A stretch of 64,000 nucleotides of DNA, taken from an uncultured Prevotella sp. (GTDB taxonomy: Bacteria; Bacteroidota; Bacteroidia; Bacteroidales; Bacteroidaceae). Shown one piece after another: positions 45,511 to 53,789 of the stretch. The notes beneath the pieces were generated by a model. The model saw nothing but the letters and a program-made list of their open reading frames with translations. It was not told the DNA's origin and ran no database searches. Position numbers and translations under genes: made by a program. The stretch spans positions 1 to 64,000 of the forward strand of contig UQRP01000003.1 of the NCBI GenBank assembly GCA_900543585.1, read 5' to 3'. How positions within the stretch are numbered: the stretch's first letter is position 1; each line of letters opens with the position of its first letter.

Positions 45511-45541
45511 CAAAATTATAACTATTTCCGTTTAAATGCAA
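45511..45541 (-). promoter_or_regulatory. Promoter of the BASS transporter
   Basis: TTG (minus strand, 45541-45539), a 20-nt spacer and TAATTTTG (45518-45511). Both elements fit the Bacteroidetes pattern. The remaining bases to 45761 hold only an unconvincing short ORF (45536-45790). Confidence 0.75.
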
Positions 45542-45761
45542 TTAATTCGCAATATTTTTGCCGACAAATGTGATAAAACGCAAGAACAGATGTCTCAAGT
45601 CCATAATTTCCAGCCTTTACAACCTTCACATTTCTATTTACGCAACAATATTGTATATGACGACAAAGGGCGAGCTACAAGGCCCGCCCCAGATATTAGT
45701 AAAGTAATGGTGTTAAGAATTCCACTAATTCGATTTCATTACCATCTTCCGACAAAAAACA

Positions 45762-48700
45762 TTATGCCGTGTAGCCATATTTATTACTGACATAGCTGTA
45801 TATTTGATTTTGATAATCAGACATACTTTCGATGCAGCTTTCCGGCAGCTCTTCATAGAGTATATTGCGAATGACAATGGTGATAGCTGCACGCGTTTCT
45901 GGCTTGTCGAAAGGATGATCCATGTTAGCAAGTTTCTCCTTAATCTTGGCATAAAGGTCAATGGCAACCTTCTTCAACCGCTTGATGTCATTCTTATTCA
46001 TGTCCTTCTTGTTCATCAACAGGTCAAACATGGCCAGTTGTTCGTCATTCTCGAAGCCTTCGTGGAGATAGCGTTCCTGCTCTAAGGTGAGCGATTCCGA
46101 CAAGCGGAGCAACATCTCAAAGATACGCTCTATATTGGCGCGGTTCTGCTCACTGTTGTATTCTTCAATAATATTCTTATACCGCTCATAAAAATTGATA
46201 CGTGAAGGATTATCTGCAAGCATTTGCTCCATTCGAAGCCTCACGGCTTCCATGATGTCACGTATCATAAGATGTTTCTGGCGTGTACGGTCAAACTCAC
46301 GCCGCAGCAGGTCAAAGTCTATCTTACTGATGTCGAATATCTTCATGTTACCACCCTCTGCAGCCAATGTGTCCTCCACTTCAAGATGACGATTCACTAT
46401 CTTGTTAATTTCTATGCTGAGGTCGGTAATGTCTGTATGCTTGCGCTTTTTCTGTAATTCCTTGTATATCGCTTCCATTGCGTCGCGCCTGGCCTTCATG
46501 TCCTCGGTATAATCCTCATAATCGAGATATTTCCAATGGTTTAGCATCCGGCTCACCATCGAACAATAAGTCTTTCTTATCTCTGACGATGTGCACATCA
46601 CGTCGGCCCCACGGCGTATCTCAGAAAGCCGCTCCAAACCCTGAGCCTTGATCACATCATCTATCTCAAAACCATATTGGACAAGATAGCGCTCTATGGC
46701 GGCAATCTCCTTCTTCACCTGCTCTATCAACTCCTCCTTGTCAATGGTCGGATCGGTACCAGCCAACTGTGAACGGTCAACGGTATAGTCGGCCAAAGCC
46801 TTACGCAAAGCCTTCACCACTCCGATGTAGTCGATGATAAGCCCGTTGGTCTTGCCTTCGGCCACACGATTAGCACGGGCTATGGCCTGCATCAGCGTAT
46901 GGGCTTTCATCGGCTTATCGAGATAGAGACATGACAGTGTCTTTACATCGAAGCCTGTGAGCCACATGGCACAGACGAAGACCACGCGCAAGGGGTTGTC
47001 GGCATTTTTGTAGTTCCTCTCCAACGGTTCTTTCATCATCCGTTTTCGGTGCGGAACGATGTCAAGGCCCCATTTACGGAATGTCTGCTCCTCGTTCTGC
47101 TCATCTGAGATGACAACGGCCATGTCCGTTTCCTCCATCCACTTCACCTTGCGCTGGAGTTCCTGACTTTCCTGGTCTGATTTCGAATGTTCCTTTTGCT
47201 CATTCAGTTCCTTAATCTTTTCCTGCCAGTATTCTTGTACATAGTTGTACATACGAACGCAGGTCACCTTATTGTAGCTCACCACCATAGCCTTGCCTGT
47301 TGTCCATAGGTCGCTGTAGTGTCGCACGAAGTCCTTGGCTATAAGCCTTAGACGTTTCTCGGCAGTGAGCAAATGCACTTCCTTGGAAAACTCCACCTCC
47401 ACCTTTGCCTGTTGGTCTGGAGATAAGTCTGCATTGTCAAGAGCTGCCGCTATTTCCTCATTGATGACGGGATTCTGCAAGTCCTTAATCTTTGCCGCAC
47501 GGTTCTCATAGTATAGTGGCACCGTGGCATGGTCTTCCACGGCACGCTGGAAGTCATAGATACTCACATAGCCGCCGAAGGTGCGCGCGGTGATGTTGTC
47601 GTTCTTCATCAGCGGCGTACCGGTGAAGCCAATGCGATTGGCCGTCGGCAAGAGATGCAACATGTTCTCAGCGAATATGCCGTTCTGTGTGCGGTGGGCC
47701 TCATCGCTCATCAGTATGATGTCGTGATCGGGATAGATGGGAGCAGCATCAGGCTTGTTGAACTTCTGAATGAGAGAGAATATAAAAGAAGAATTTCCCT
47801 TCAGCTTTTCTATAAGATCTTCGCCGCTGGTGGCTATAAACTGTTTAGCCTTAGTTTTGCCAAGCAGCCCGCAACTCTCAAAGATGCCGCTAATCTGGCG
47901 GTTCAGCTCGTCACGGTCAGTAAGAACGACTATGGTTGGTGAGCCTTTGAACTTCCTGCGTATCTTTTGGGCGAGGAAAAGCATGCTATAGCTTTTCCCC
48001 GAGCCTTGTGTATGCCAGAACACGCCGAGCTTGCCTTGACAGAGTTTTCGGTCACGATACTTCTCCACCGCCTCGTTCACACCGAGGTATTGATGGTTAC
48101 GGGCCATGATTTTTACGGTTTGACCGTCACTGTGGTCAAAGAGAATGAAGTTCTCCAGTATATCGAGGAAATTTTTCTTACTCATGATGCCTTCCAGCAT
48201 CGTGGGCAACTCAATGTTGCCTGCGTCGCTCTCCTTCAAGCGTTTCCACTCGCTGAAGAACTCCCACTTAGAACCTATCGTGCCGACCCGTGCTTCATTG
48301 CCATTGCTGAGTATGACAAAGGCGTTGTACCAAAACAACTGTGGTATAACGTGGAGATAGTCGGTGTAGTTTTTATTGAAAGCGTCGTCTACTGCTACGT
48401 CGTGGTTTTTCAGTTCCATGAAGACCAGTGGCAGCCCATTGACAAACCCCACCACATCAGCACGGCGGTGATAAATCTGTCCGTACACCCACAGCTCACG
48501 TACAGCGAGGAAGTCGTTGTTCTCCGGGTGGTTGAAGTCGATGACCTGCGCCCGCCGTGTGCCCTTTGTCCCGTCGTTCTTGATGTCAGTAACGTCAATG
48601 CCATCGCGTATGAGCCGGTATTTCTGTTCGTTAATCTGCATTAAGGTTTGTGTCGTCAGGTGGGAGGTCATGGCATCGCACGCCTCGGCAAGCTGCTTCT

Positions 48701-48902
48701 CGTTCATCCACGGATTGATACGGCGAAGGGCCTTGCGAAACCGCTGACGCAGAAAGACTTCGTGATAGGTGTTGCGACCCAACGTGCCCAGCTGACCAAG
48801 CACCTCCTGGTCGAAGGCATAGATGCTGTCCCACCCAAGGCCTTCGAGGTATGTAGCGGTGCCCTCCTGTATAAGTTTGTCCTCTGAATAATCTAACGAC
48901 AT
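45762..48902 (-). CDS. hsdR: Type I restriction enzyme, R subunit
   Basis: 1046 residues from the ATG at 48902 (a TTG at 48908 is less likely). The N-terminal PD-(D/E)xK nuclease has ADVVGFVNGLPLVFMELKNH. The SF2 translocase follows: Walker A HTQGSGKSYSMLFLA, VVLTDRDELNRQ, ILMSDEAHRTQ (DEAH box), RIGFTGTPLMKNDN and the late motif AIARANRVAEGKTNGLIIDY. A long helical C-terminal domain ends the protein. Translocates DNA and cuts unmodified targets as part of the HsdR-M-S complex. It has its own promoter downstream of hsdS. Confidence 0.95.
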   Translation of the reverse strand: MSLDYSEDKLIQEGTATYLEGLGWDSIYAFDQEVLGQLGTLGRNTYHEVFLRQRFRKALRRINPWMNEKQLAEACDAMTSHLTTQTLMQINEQKYRLIRDGIDVTDIKNDGTKGTRRAQVIDFNHPENNDFLAVRELWVYGQIYHRRADVVGFVNGLPLVFMELKNHDVAVDDAFNKNYTDYLHVIPQLFWYNAFVILSNGNEARVGTIGSKWEFFSEWKRLKESDAGNIELPTMLEGIMSKKNFLDILENFILFDHSDGQTVKIMARNHQYLGVNEAVEKYRDRKLCQGKLGVFWHTQGSGKSYSMLFLAQKIRRKFKGSPTIVVLTDRDELNRQISGIFESCGLLGKTKAKQFIATSGEDLIEKLKGNSSFIFSLIQKFNKPDAAPIYPDHDIILMSDEAHRTQNGIFAENMLHLLPTANRIGFTGTPLMKNDNITARTFGGYVSIYDFQRAVEDHATVPLYYENRAAKIKDLQNPVINEEIAAALDNADLSPDQQAKVEVEFSKEVHLLTAEKRLRLIAKDFVRHYSDLWTTGKAMVVSYNKVTCVRMYNYVQEYWQEKIKELNEQKEHSKSDQESQELQRKVKWMEETDMAVVISDEQNEEQTFRKWGLDIVPHRKRMMKEPLERNYKNADNPLRVVFVCAMWLTGFDVKTLSCLYLDKPMKAHTLMQAIARANRVAEGKTNGLIIDYIGVVKALRKALADYTVDRSQLAGTDPTIDKEELIEQVKKEIAAIERYLVQYGFEIDDVIKAQGLERLSEIRRGADVMCTSSEIRKTYCSMVSRMLNHWKYLDYEDYTEDMKARRDAMEAIYKELQKKRKHTDITDLSIEINKIVNRHLEVEDTLAAEGGNMKIFDISKIDFDLLRREFDRTRQKHLMIRDIMEAVRLRMEQMLADNPSRINFYERYKNIIEEYNSEQNRANIERIFEMLLRLSESLTLEQERYLHEGFENDEQLAMFDLLMNKKDMNKNDIKRLKKVAIDLYAKIKEKLANMDHPFDKPETRAAITIVIRNILYEELPESCIESMSDYQNQIYSYVSNKYGYTA

Positions 48903-48924
48903 AAGCAAGTAGATTTTTGTTCTA

Positions 48925-48955
48925 CAAAATTAGCCTTTTATTTGGATAATTGCAA
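48925..48955 (-). promoter_or_regulatory. Promoter of hsdR
   Basis: TTG (48955-48953, minus strand), a 20-nt spacer and TAATTTTG (48932-48925), 22 bases before the ATG. Separate hsdR transcription allows restriction to lag behind modification. Confidence 0.75.
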
Positions 48956-48987
48956 CTATAGCGAAATATTTTTTCAACTCCACAACA

Positions 48988-50136
48988 TCAGACTTCTATC
49001 TCGCCTGACATCAGCTTGGGGAGAAGACGGTCGCGAGCCTCGGTAAGGAGGCGGAGCTGAAGCCTTAATAATTCTATTTTATTTTGAATCTCTTCAGAAA
49101 GGCAATTGTATTCTTTCAATACTAAATCTGATGGAATTAATAATGGAATTGAAGATATCATGCCCTTAGTTAAGAACTTTATGGTCGAACCAGCTGCTCT
49201 ACTTGAAAGCCGGTCTAAATTAGTTGCTATGGCATTATAAATTAGAAACAAGTATTTTAATTCTTTTGGTATCAAAACGTATGTCCTCTGATATGCCTCA
49301 AATTTTCCTCGATACAATTTAATATTGAAATCGCCATTCCCAGCAAGTAGAACAGCAGATCCATCAAATGAATAAGAAGGTGCATTTAACAAATCTTGAG
49401 CACAAGTAAAGAATGGATATTTGCCTTTGGCATCAGCGAAATTCGCATCTTTTTTCCCTGTCAATATTGGAACAATATTTCCCAACGTTTCTTTTTCCCA
49501 TCCTTCCGGCACCCCATCCAAAATATTTGTATTCTCATATCCGGGGAAATGGAGATCAACGAACCATTCCTTGTAAAGCCGCTGCGCTGCCTCCTCCAAC
49601 AGTTTTATCTGCCGCTGGTAGTTCTCTATGAGGGTGTCGTAATGGGATAACATTGCAGAGATGTGCTCTTGTTCGTCTATAGAAGGCAAATCTATTTCCA
49701 AATTGCTGATTTTTTTGGCATTCAAGTTTGGTTGTGCGCCACCATTCTTTAATGATACCAATTTATCGTATAATGTACAGAGCTTATAATAAATATACGC
49801 ATAGTGAGCTTTTTTTTCGTCAATTATTAAATTGCAGCATGCTTGGTTGGTTGCTATTGGAACTTTATTAATGGCAACTCTTCCTGCTGTATTTCCTTGA
49901 CCATACATAGCCACTATTACAGAATTTGCAGGTATTAGTTTAGCACTTGATTTTGCAAGTCCTTCCTCAGAAATATGATTTTCTGTATTATAAATTCTAC
50001 AATAATTGACCTCCTTTGTCTTTAACCAAGGTATTGTACCGGGATTATAAAATGAAGAAACATTAGACTTTGGGGTTCCTCCAGAGGTTATTTTTTCACA
50101 TATCTCTCCCAACTTCACTTTTTTCCACTCGCTCAT
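48988..50136 (-). CDS. hsdS: Type I restriction enzyme, specificity subunit
   Basis: 382 residues with the two-half design of HsdS. Target recognition domain 1 runs from VKLGEICEKITSGGTPKSNV to LPSIDEQEHISAML, with a central conserved coiled coil (YDTLIENYQRQIKLLEEAAQ, RLYKEWFVDLHFPGYE). Domain 2 runs from WEKETLGNIVPILTGKKDAN to a terminal coiled coil (LLTEARDRLLPKLMSGEIEV). The sequence is clearly more AT-rich than its neighbours, as is common for exchanged specificity genes. The DNA target cannot be read from sequence. Only one hsdS and no recombinase are present, so no shuffling system is seen here. Confidence 0.93.
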   Translation of the reverse strand: MSEWKKVKLGEICEKITSGGTPKSNVSSFYNPGTIPWLKTKEVNYCRIYNTENHISEEGLAKSSAKLIPANSVIVAMYGQGNTAGRVAINKVPIATNQACCNLIIDEKKAHYAYIYYKLCTLYDKLVSLKNGGAQPNLNAKKISNLEIDLPSIDEQEHISAMLSHYDTLIENYQRQIKLLEEAAQRLYKEWFVDLHFPGYENTNILDGVPEGWEKETLGNIVPILTGKKDANFADAKGKYPFFTCAQDLLNAPSYSFDGSAVLLAGNGDFNIKLYRGKFEAYQRTYVLIPKELKYLFLIYNAIATNLDRLSSRAAGSTIKFLTKGMISSIPLLIPSDLVLKEYNCLSEEIQNKIELLRLQLRLLTEARDRLLPKLMSGEIEV

Positions 50137-50139
50137 AGC

Positions 50140-50256
50140 TTATTCTTTCGTATTTTCTGTAACAGCAATCTTCGTCAACTTGTTGACGAGGTTTTCTTTC
50201 ACTTTTTTGGCATTATGAAGCCATAAAAGAGCCTGTTCTCTTGTCGTTGTTCCCAT
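50140..50256 (-). CDS. Small ORF between hsdM and hsdS (38 aa)
   Basis: 38 codons: starts MGTTTREQALLWLHNAKKVK and ends in TENTKE. It stops three bases before the hsdS ATG (GAATAAGCTATG), which suggests translational coupling. The N-terminus resembles the other small ORF in this operon (shared T-T-x-EQAL-x-x-L and K-rich helix). Predicted as one charged helix; no known domain is recognised. Function unknown; could be a modulator or assembly factor of the restriction complex. Confidence 0.6.
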   Translation of the reverse strand: MGTTTREQALLWLHNAKKVKENLVNKLTKIAVTENTKE

Positions 50257-50332
50257 TTCTCTTTATTATTGATACACTTTCCCCCAATGAGCCATCCATA
50301 AGTAAAAAACTCTCAACAATGCAATAGAAGGC

Positions 50333-50482
50333 TCATAGTACGAAGAATTTAGTCGGTCTTGTTCCAGTTTCTCTTTCGACGATATCAGCCAGCTCCACTT
50401 TCATCCTCTCGACAGCATTTTGTTTTATCTGCCTCGATTTCTTCAAGCGCTCCAGTGCTTGTTCTTTGGTCATTGTTTCCAT
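50333..50482 (-). CDS. Small ORF after hsdM (49 aa), paralogue of the next
   Basis: 49 codons: METMTKEQALERLKKSRQIK at the start and ADIVERETGTRPTKFFVL at the end; a second ATG at 50473 is possible. A purine-rich GGAAGAAAAGAATT precedes the ATG. It lies 57 bases past the hsdM stop in the same direction. Strongly helical and charged. Its first ~20 residues align with those of the 38-residue ORF downstream, suggesting duplication. No known domain recognised. Confidence 0.62.
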   Translation of the reverse strand: METMTKEQALERLKKSRQIKQNAVERMKVELADIVERETGTRPTKFFVL

Positions 50483-50539
50483 AATTCTTTTCTTCCTTAC
50501 TTTGCAAAAGTCATTGTTTGTCTCGAACTATCCAAATTA

Positions 50540-52468
50540 TCAGCCACGTATTTTCTCCCAGTTCTTGTTGATTTCTTCCATCAGCTTGTTGGCCTCGGAG
50601 TTTAGCTTATTCAGCTCAGCATGTATCTCTGCCATTCGCTCATGGAAGTCTACGCCGTCGTCCTCCTGCTCCGCCACACCAACGTATGCACCGGGTGTGA
50701 GGCTGTAGTTCTTCTCGGCTATCTCTGCTGTCGTGGCAATCTTGCACAGTCCGGCGACATCCAAATAAAGACCTTCATCGCCGAACTTGCTGACAAGCCA
50801 TTGACGGTCATCGATAACAGTGATGATGGACTGCAAAACGCTTATGAAGTCGTCGCCTTTCTGCCGCATCGGCTTGACTTCACGCTTCTTTAAGCTCTTA
50901 GCGGCAACACTCATGCAGCTCTTTGTCTGCTCAATCTGTTCCTCAAGTCTTTCGCGCAACACTGTAAGATTGTCATCAAATATCGGCATCGTGCCGAAGA
51001 AATGCGTCCGGGTGTCGTCGTCAACGGCATCGGCAAAGTCCTGACCATTGTCTTTCAGTCCATTTACCGCATCGGCTATTGCGCTGTGGTAGTCATCGAT
51101 GAGCTTCAAGTATTTATCACGTTCCCCACGATACAGGTGAACGATGGCTTGCAGATTTCGCAGCTGCCAATCAGACCACTCGTTGAGCGTGCGGTCAACA
51201 ACAGTGTAATAGTTGCGCGCGTCGATGAATAGCACCTTGTCGCGGATATTGTCGGACTTGGCCTTGTTGAACGACCATAAGGTGCAGGGCAGGGACAGCG
51301 TATAGAAGAAATTGTTGGCAACACTGATAATGACATCCACGCAACCGGTTTCGACCAACTGCTGACGTATGTCGCGGTCACGGCCCGCACTGTCAGTTGC
51401 CGAACTTGCCATGACGAAGCCCGAGCGCCCATGTTCGTTGAGGTAGCTGTAGAAGTAGGAAATCCACAGATAGTTGGCATTGCTCACCTCCTTGGTTTTC
51501 TTGTTCACTCCCGGGAGGCCAAAAGGCAGCCTACCGGCGTTCTCAGTGGTCTCTGCCTTCACCTTGTCGACATTAAACGGCGGGTTGGCCAGCAGATAGT
51601 CGCACTGCCCTGCTATGTTCCATGCATCGTGATAGAAGGTGTTGGCAGCGTCGCCGGAAGCTATATGTGCGTTCAGCCCATGCACCGCCATGTTCATCAT
51701 GCAAAGTTGAGCGTTGTATTCCACCTTCTCCTGACCATAGAATGTCATCTGCGTGTTGGCGTTCAGACCTTCCTGATTGACGAAATCGCCCGACTGCACG
51801 AACATGCCGCCAGAGCCACAGGCCAAATCAGCCATAACGCCTTTGGTCGGCTCAATGATATAGACAAGCATCTTTACCAGAGACTTCGGCGTGAAGAACA
51901 CGCCGTCGTCCTCTGCGACAACTTTGGCGAACTTCGAGAGAAAATATTCATAGATTCGTCCGATGACGTCACCTCCTACCTCATCGAGGGTCTTGTTGTT
52001 GAAGATACGCAACAGCTCACGGAGTAAATCATCAGAAAAGATGTCGTAGTTCTTCGGAAGTATGCCCTGCAGCTGCTCGGCACTATCCTCCACCAACTGC
52101 ATGGCATTGTTCACCGCCTCACCGATGGAACTGATAGCCCGTCCGTCTTTTGTCTTCAGGTTTGCCGATGATATATCGTCGGGCAGGTTGACAAGAAAGT
52201 CAAACCGGGCTTCCTTAGGCAGGAAGATGGCACTCTTCTCAACAAAGTCGGAAGCTTCCACAGGCAACGGAATGCCATTGCGCATAGGACGGTCTTTCAT
52301 AATCTCTGTTACAACCAGTTTGAAGCGACTGTAGGCATAACGCAGGAAAATCAGTGCCAGTACCGGCATACAGTATTGGTTGCTCGTCAGTTTACTATCA
52401 GCACGCAGCAAGTCTGCTGACTCCCACAGTTGCGCTTCTAACTTCTTTATATTCACACTGTTGCTCAT
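50540..52468 (-). CDS. hsdM: Type I restriction enzyme, DNA methyltransferase subunit
   Basis: 642 residues. It has the N-terminal HsdM helical domain (SVNIKKLEAQLWESADLLRA), then the SAM-dependent adenine methyltransferase: GVMADLACGSGGMFVQSGDF (SAM-binding motif I), CDYLLANPPFNVDK (catalytic NPPF), and FVMASSATDSAGRDRDIRQQ. Transfers methyl groups to adenine with HsdS as guide. Head of the operon hsdM - two small ORFs - hsdS, followed by hsdR. Confidence 0.95.
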   Translation of the reverse strand: MSNSVNIKKLEAQLWESADLLRADSKLTSNQYCMPVLALIFLRYAYSRFKLVVTEIMKDRPMRNGIPLPVEASDFVEKSAIFLPKEARFDFLVNLPDDISSANLKTKDGRAISSIGEAVNNAMQLVEDSAEQLQGILPKNYDIFSDDLLRELLRIFNNKTLDEVGGDVIGRIYEYFLSKFAKVVAEDDGVFFTPKSLVKMLVYIIEPTKGVMADLACGSGGMFVQSGDFVNQEGLNANTQMTFYGQEKVEYNAQLCMMNMAVHGLNAHIASGDAANTFYHDAWNIAGQCDYLLANPPFNVDKVKAETTENAGRLPFGLPGVNKKTKEVSNANYLWISYFYSYLNEHGRSGFVMASSATDSAGRDRDIRQQLVETGCVDVIISVANNFFYTLSLPCTLWSFNKAKSDNIRDKVLFIDARNYYTVVDRTLNEWSDWQLRNLQAIVHLYRGERDKYLKLIDDYHSAIADAVNGLKDNGQDFADAVDDDTRTHFFGTMPIFDDNLTVLRERLEEQIEQTKSCMSVAAKSLKKREVKPMRQKGDDFISVLQSIITVIDDRQWLVSKFGDEGLYLDVAGLCKIATTAEIAEKNYSLTPGAYVGVAEQEDDGVDFHERMAEIHAELNKLNSEANKLMEEINKNWEKIRG

Positions 52469-52511
52469 TCAATAGATGATTATGCTTTATAAAATATTCA
52501 TTATCTTTCTG

Positions 52512-52519
52512 CAAATGTA
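52512..52519 (-). promoter_or_regulatory. -7 box of the hsd operon
   Basis: TACATTTG on the minus strand, about 43 bases before the hsdM ATG. Confidence 0.55.
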
Positions 52520-52602
52520 CGAAAAATAATCGATAATGATATTCCCTTTCAACTATTATTGCAAGTTTTACCTGCAGCCAGAAAGGACACGCCTCGGCAA
52601 AT

Positions 52603-52638
52603 AAAAAAGTCCCGGCAGACTGTTGGCAGCCTGCCGGG
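52603..52638 (-). terminator. Terminator of the btuB operon
   Basis: CCCGGCAG (52611-52618) and CTGCCGGG (52631-52638) form the stem. On the minus strand CTTTTTT follows. It is 42 bases past the stop of the beta-propeller gene. Confidence 0.9.
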
Positions 52639-52679
52639 GTAGAAAGGGAAATGTCACAATAAAAGCGGTCCCGTCAATA

Positions 52680-53741
52680 TCAATCCACGAACCGTATGTT
52701 CTGCACCGAATAGCCCATAGTGATCTGGCTCTTCAGGAGTTTTCCATCCTTGTCGAAGATATAGAGCACAGAAGGTGTAGAGTAGCTGGGATTGTCAATG
52801 ATGTAGATATTTCCTGTATGAGGATCAACATTGACCTGTTGCGGTGATTCAAAGGCCGAAGCATCCCACTGCATGTCTTTACCCGTTGTGAGGTTATGGA
52901 CATACATGCCGGCCAGAACAGGGCTATAGGTGGCATCGTAATAAGAGTTGATGCAGATGAGGGAGTTCGTCATGGCATTATAGGCTATGGCAGAAGCATT
53001 GCAGACCTTGGTGATGGCGTCTGTTGTGGTGTCGATGCACTGCACCTGTCCGGGCTGCTGCGAATGATAGACACTGACAAAATACACCTTATTGCCCACG
53101 GCAATGCTCTGGTTGTAGGGGTTCAGCTCGCAGGTCAGGTCCTTGGTTTTCTTAAAGGTAGCAAGGTCGACGACAGCAATCTTATCACCGGTATTATCAT
53201 AGGTATAGTCCGACATGTTCACATAAAGCTTGCCATTGGCTACCGACATGGCCTCAGGATGGCTACCCACAGCCACACTGTCTACAATGCCATCGTCATA
53301 GGTCATCTTGTAGACATAGCCGCTGTAGGCAGAGAAATAGACAGCCTTGCCGTCTGTGGCAAGGTAGCGGGGCTGCTGATTGTTTCTCATCAGAATACTC
53401 TTCTTTACCGTACCATCGGAAGCCAAGACCTCGACTTTCGATGATGTCGTGCAGGTCACATAAACCATACCATTCAAAGGCAACACATCCTGAGCGTCAC
53501 CGATGCCTTTGCCGTTCTTGGACGTATAGATGTCGGAATAGCCAAAGACATTGTTGACGAAGTTGATAGCACCCACCGTACCATTATTCTGACCAAAGTT
53601 ACCGGCGGCAGCAACATAGCCTACGACATCAGCAGGATAGACCTCTGGGACTTTGGTGTTGTCATCGTTGTCATCACTACACGAAGTAAAAGAAAAAACA
53701 CTGATAGCCACAAGAGCGAGTGCGAAAAGCTTGTTTCTCAT
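52680..53741 (-). CDS. BtuG-like beta-propeller surface lipoprotein
   Basis: 353-residue lipoprotein (SVFSFTSCSDDNDD, Cys21). The mature part has about seven repeating YncE/DUF5074-type blades (NGMVYVTCTTSSKVEVLASD, KMTYDDGIVDSVAVGSHPEA, IAVVDLATFKKTKDLTCELN, VDPHTGNIYIIDNPS). Bacteroides BtuG is a beta-propeller lipoprotein that captures cobalamin and hands it to BtuB. The same arrangement, next to a BtuB-type receptor under a cobalamin riboswitch, supports this role here. Other YncE-type propellers look alike, so the binding site needs proof. 48 bases after btuB. Confidence 0.78.
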   Translation of the reverse strand: MRNKLFALALVAISVFSFTSCSDDNDDNTKVPEVYPADVVGYVAAAGNFGQNNGTVGAINFVNNVFGYSDIYTSKNGKGIGDAQDVLPLNGMVYVTCTTSSKVEVLASDGTVKKSILMRNNQQPRYLATDGKAVYFSAYSGYVYKMTYDDGIVDSVAVGSHPEAMSVANGKLYVNMSDYTYDNTGDKIAVVDLATFKKTKDLTCELNPYNQSIAVGNKVYFVSVYHSQQPGQVQCIDTTTDAITKVCNASAIAYNAMTNSLICINSYYDATYSPVLAGMYVHNLTTGKDMQWDASAFESPQQVNVDPHTGNIYIIDNPSYSTPSVLYIFDKDGKLLKSQITMGYSVQNIRFVD

Positions 53742-53789
53742 AATATTGATATTATTTGTATGACATATTATTGTAAATGGTTGCTGACT

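Noticed and set aside
45536..45790. 84-codon frame between the BASS gene and hsdR
   Set aside because: It overlaps the BASS promoter and the end of hsdR, has no recognisable domain and an odd composition.
48988..50136. Phase-variable hsdS shuffling
   Set aside because: No second or partial hsdS, inverted repeats or tyrosine recombinase were seen around the locus.
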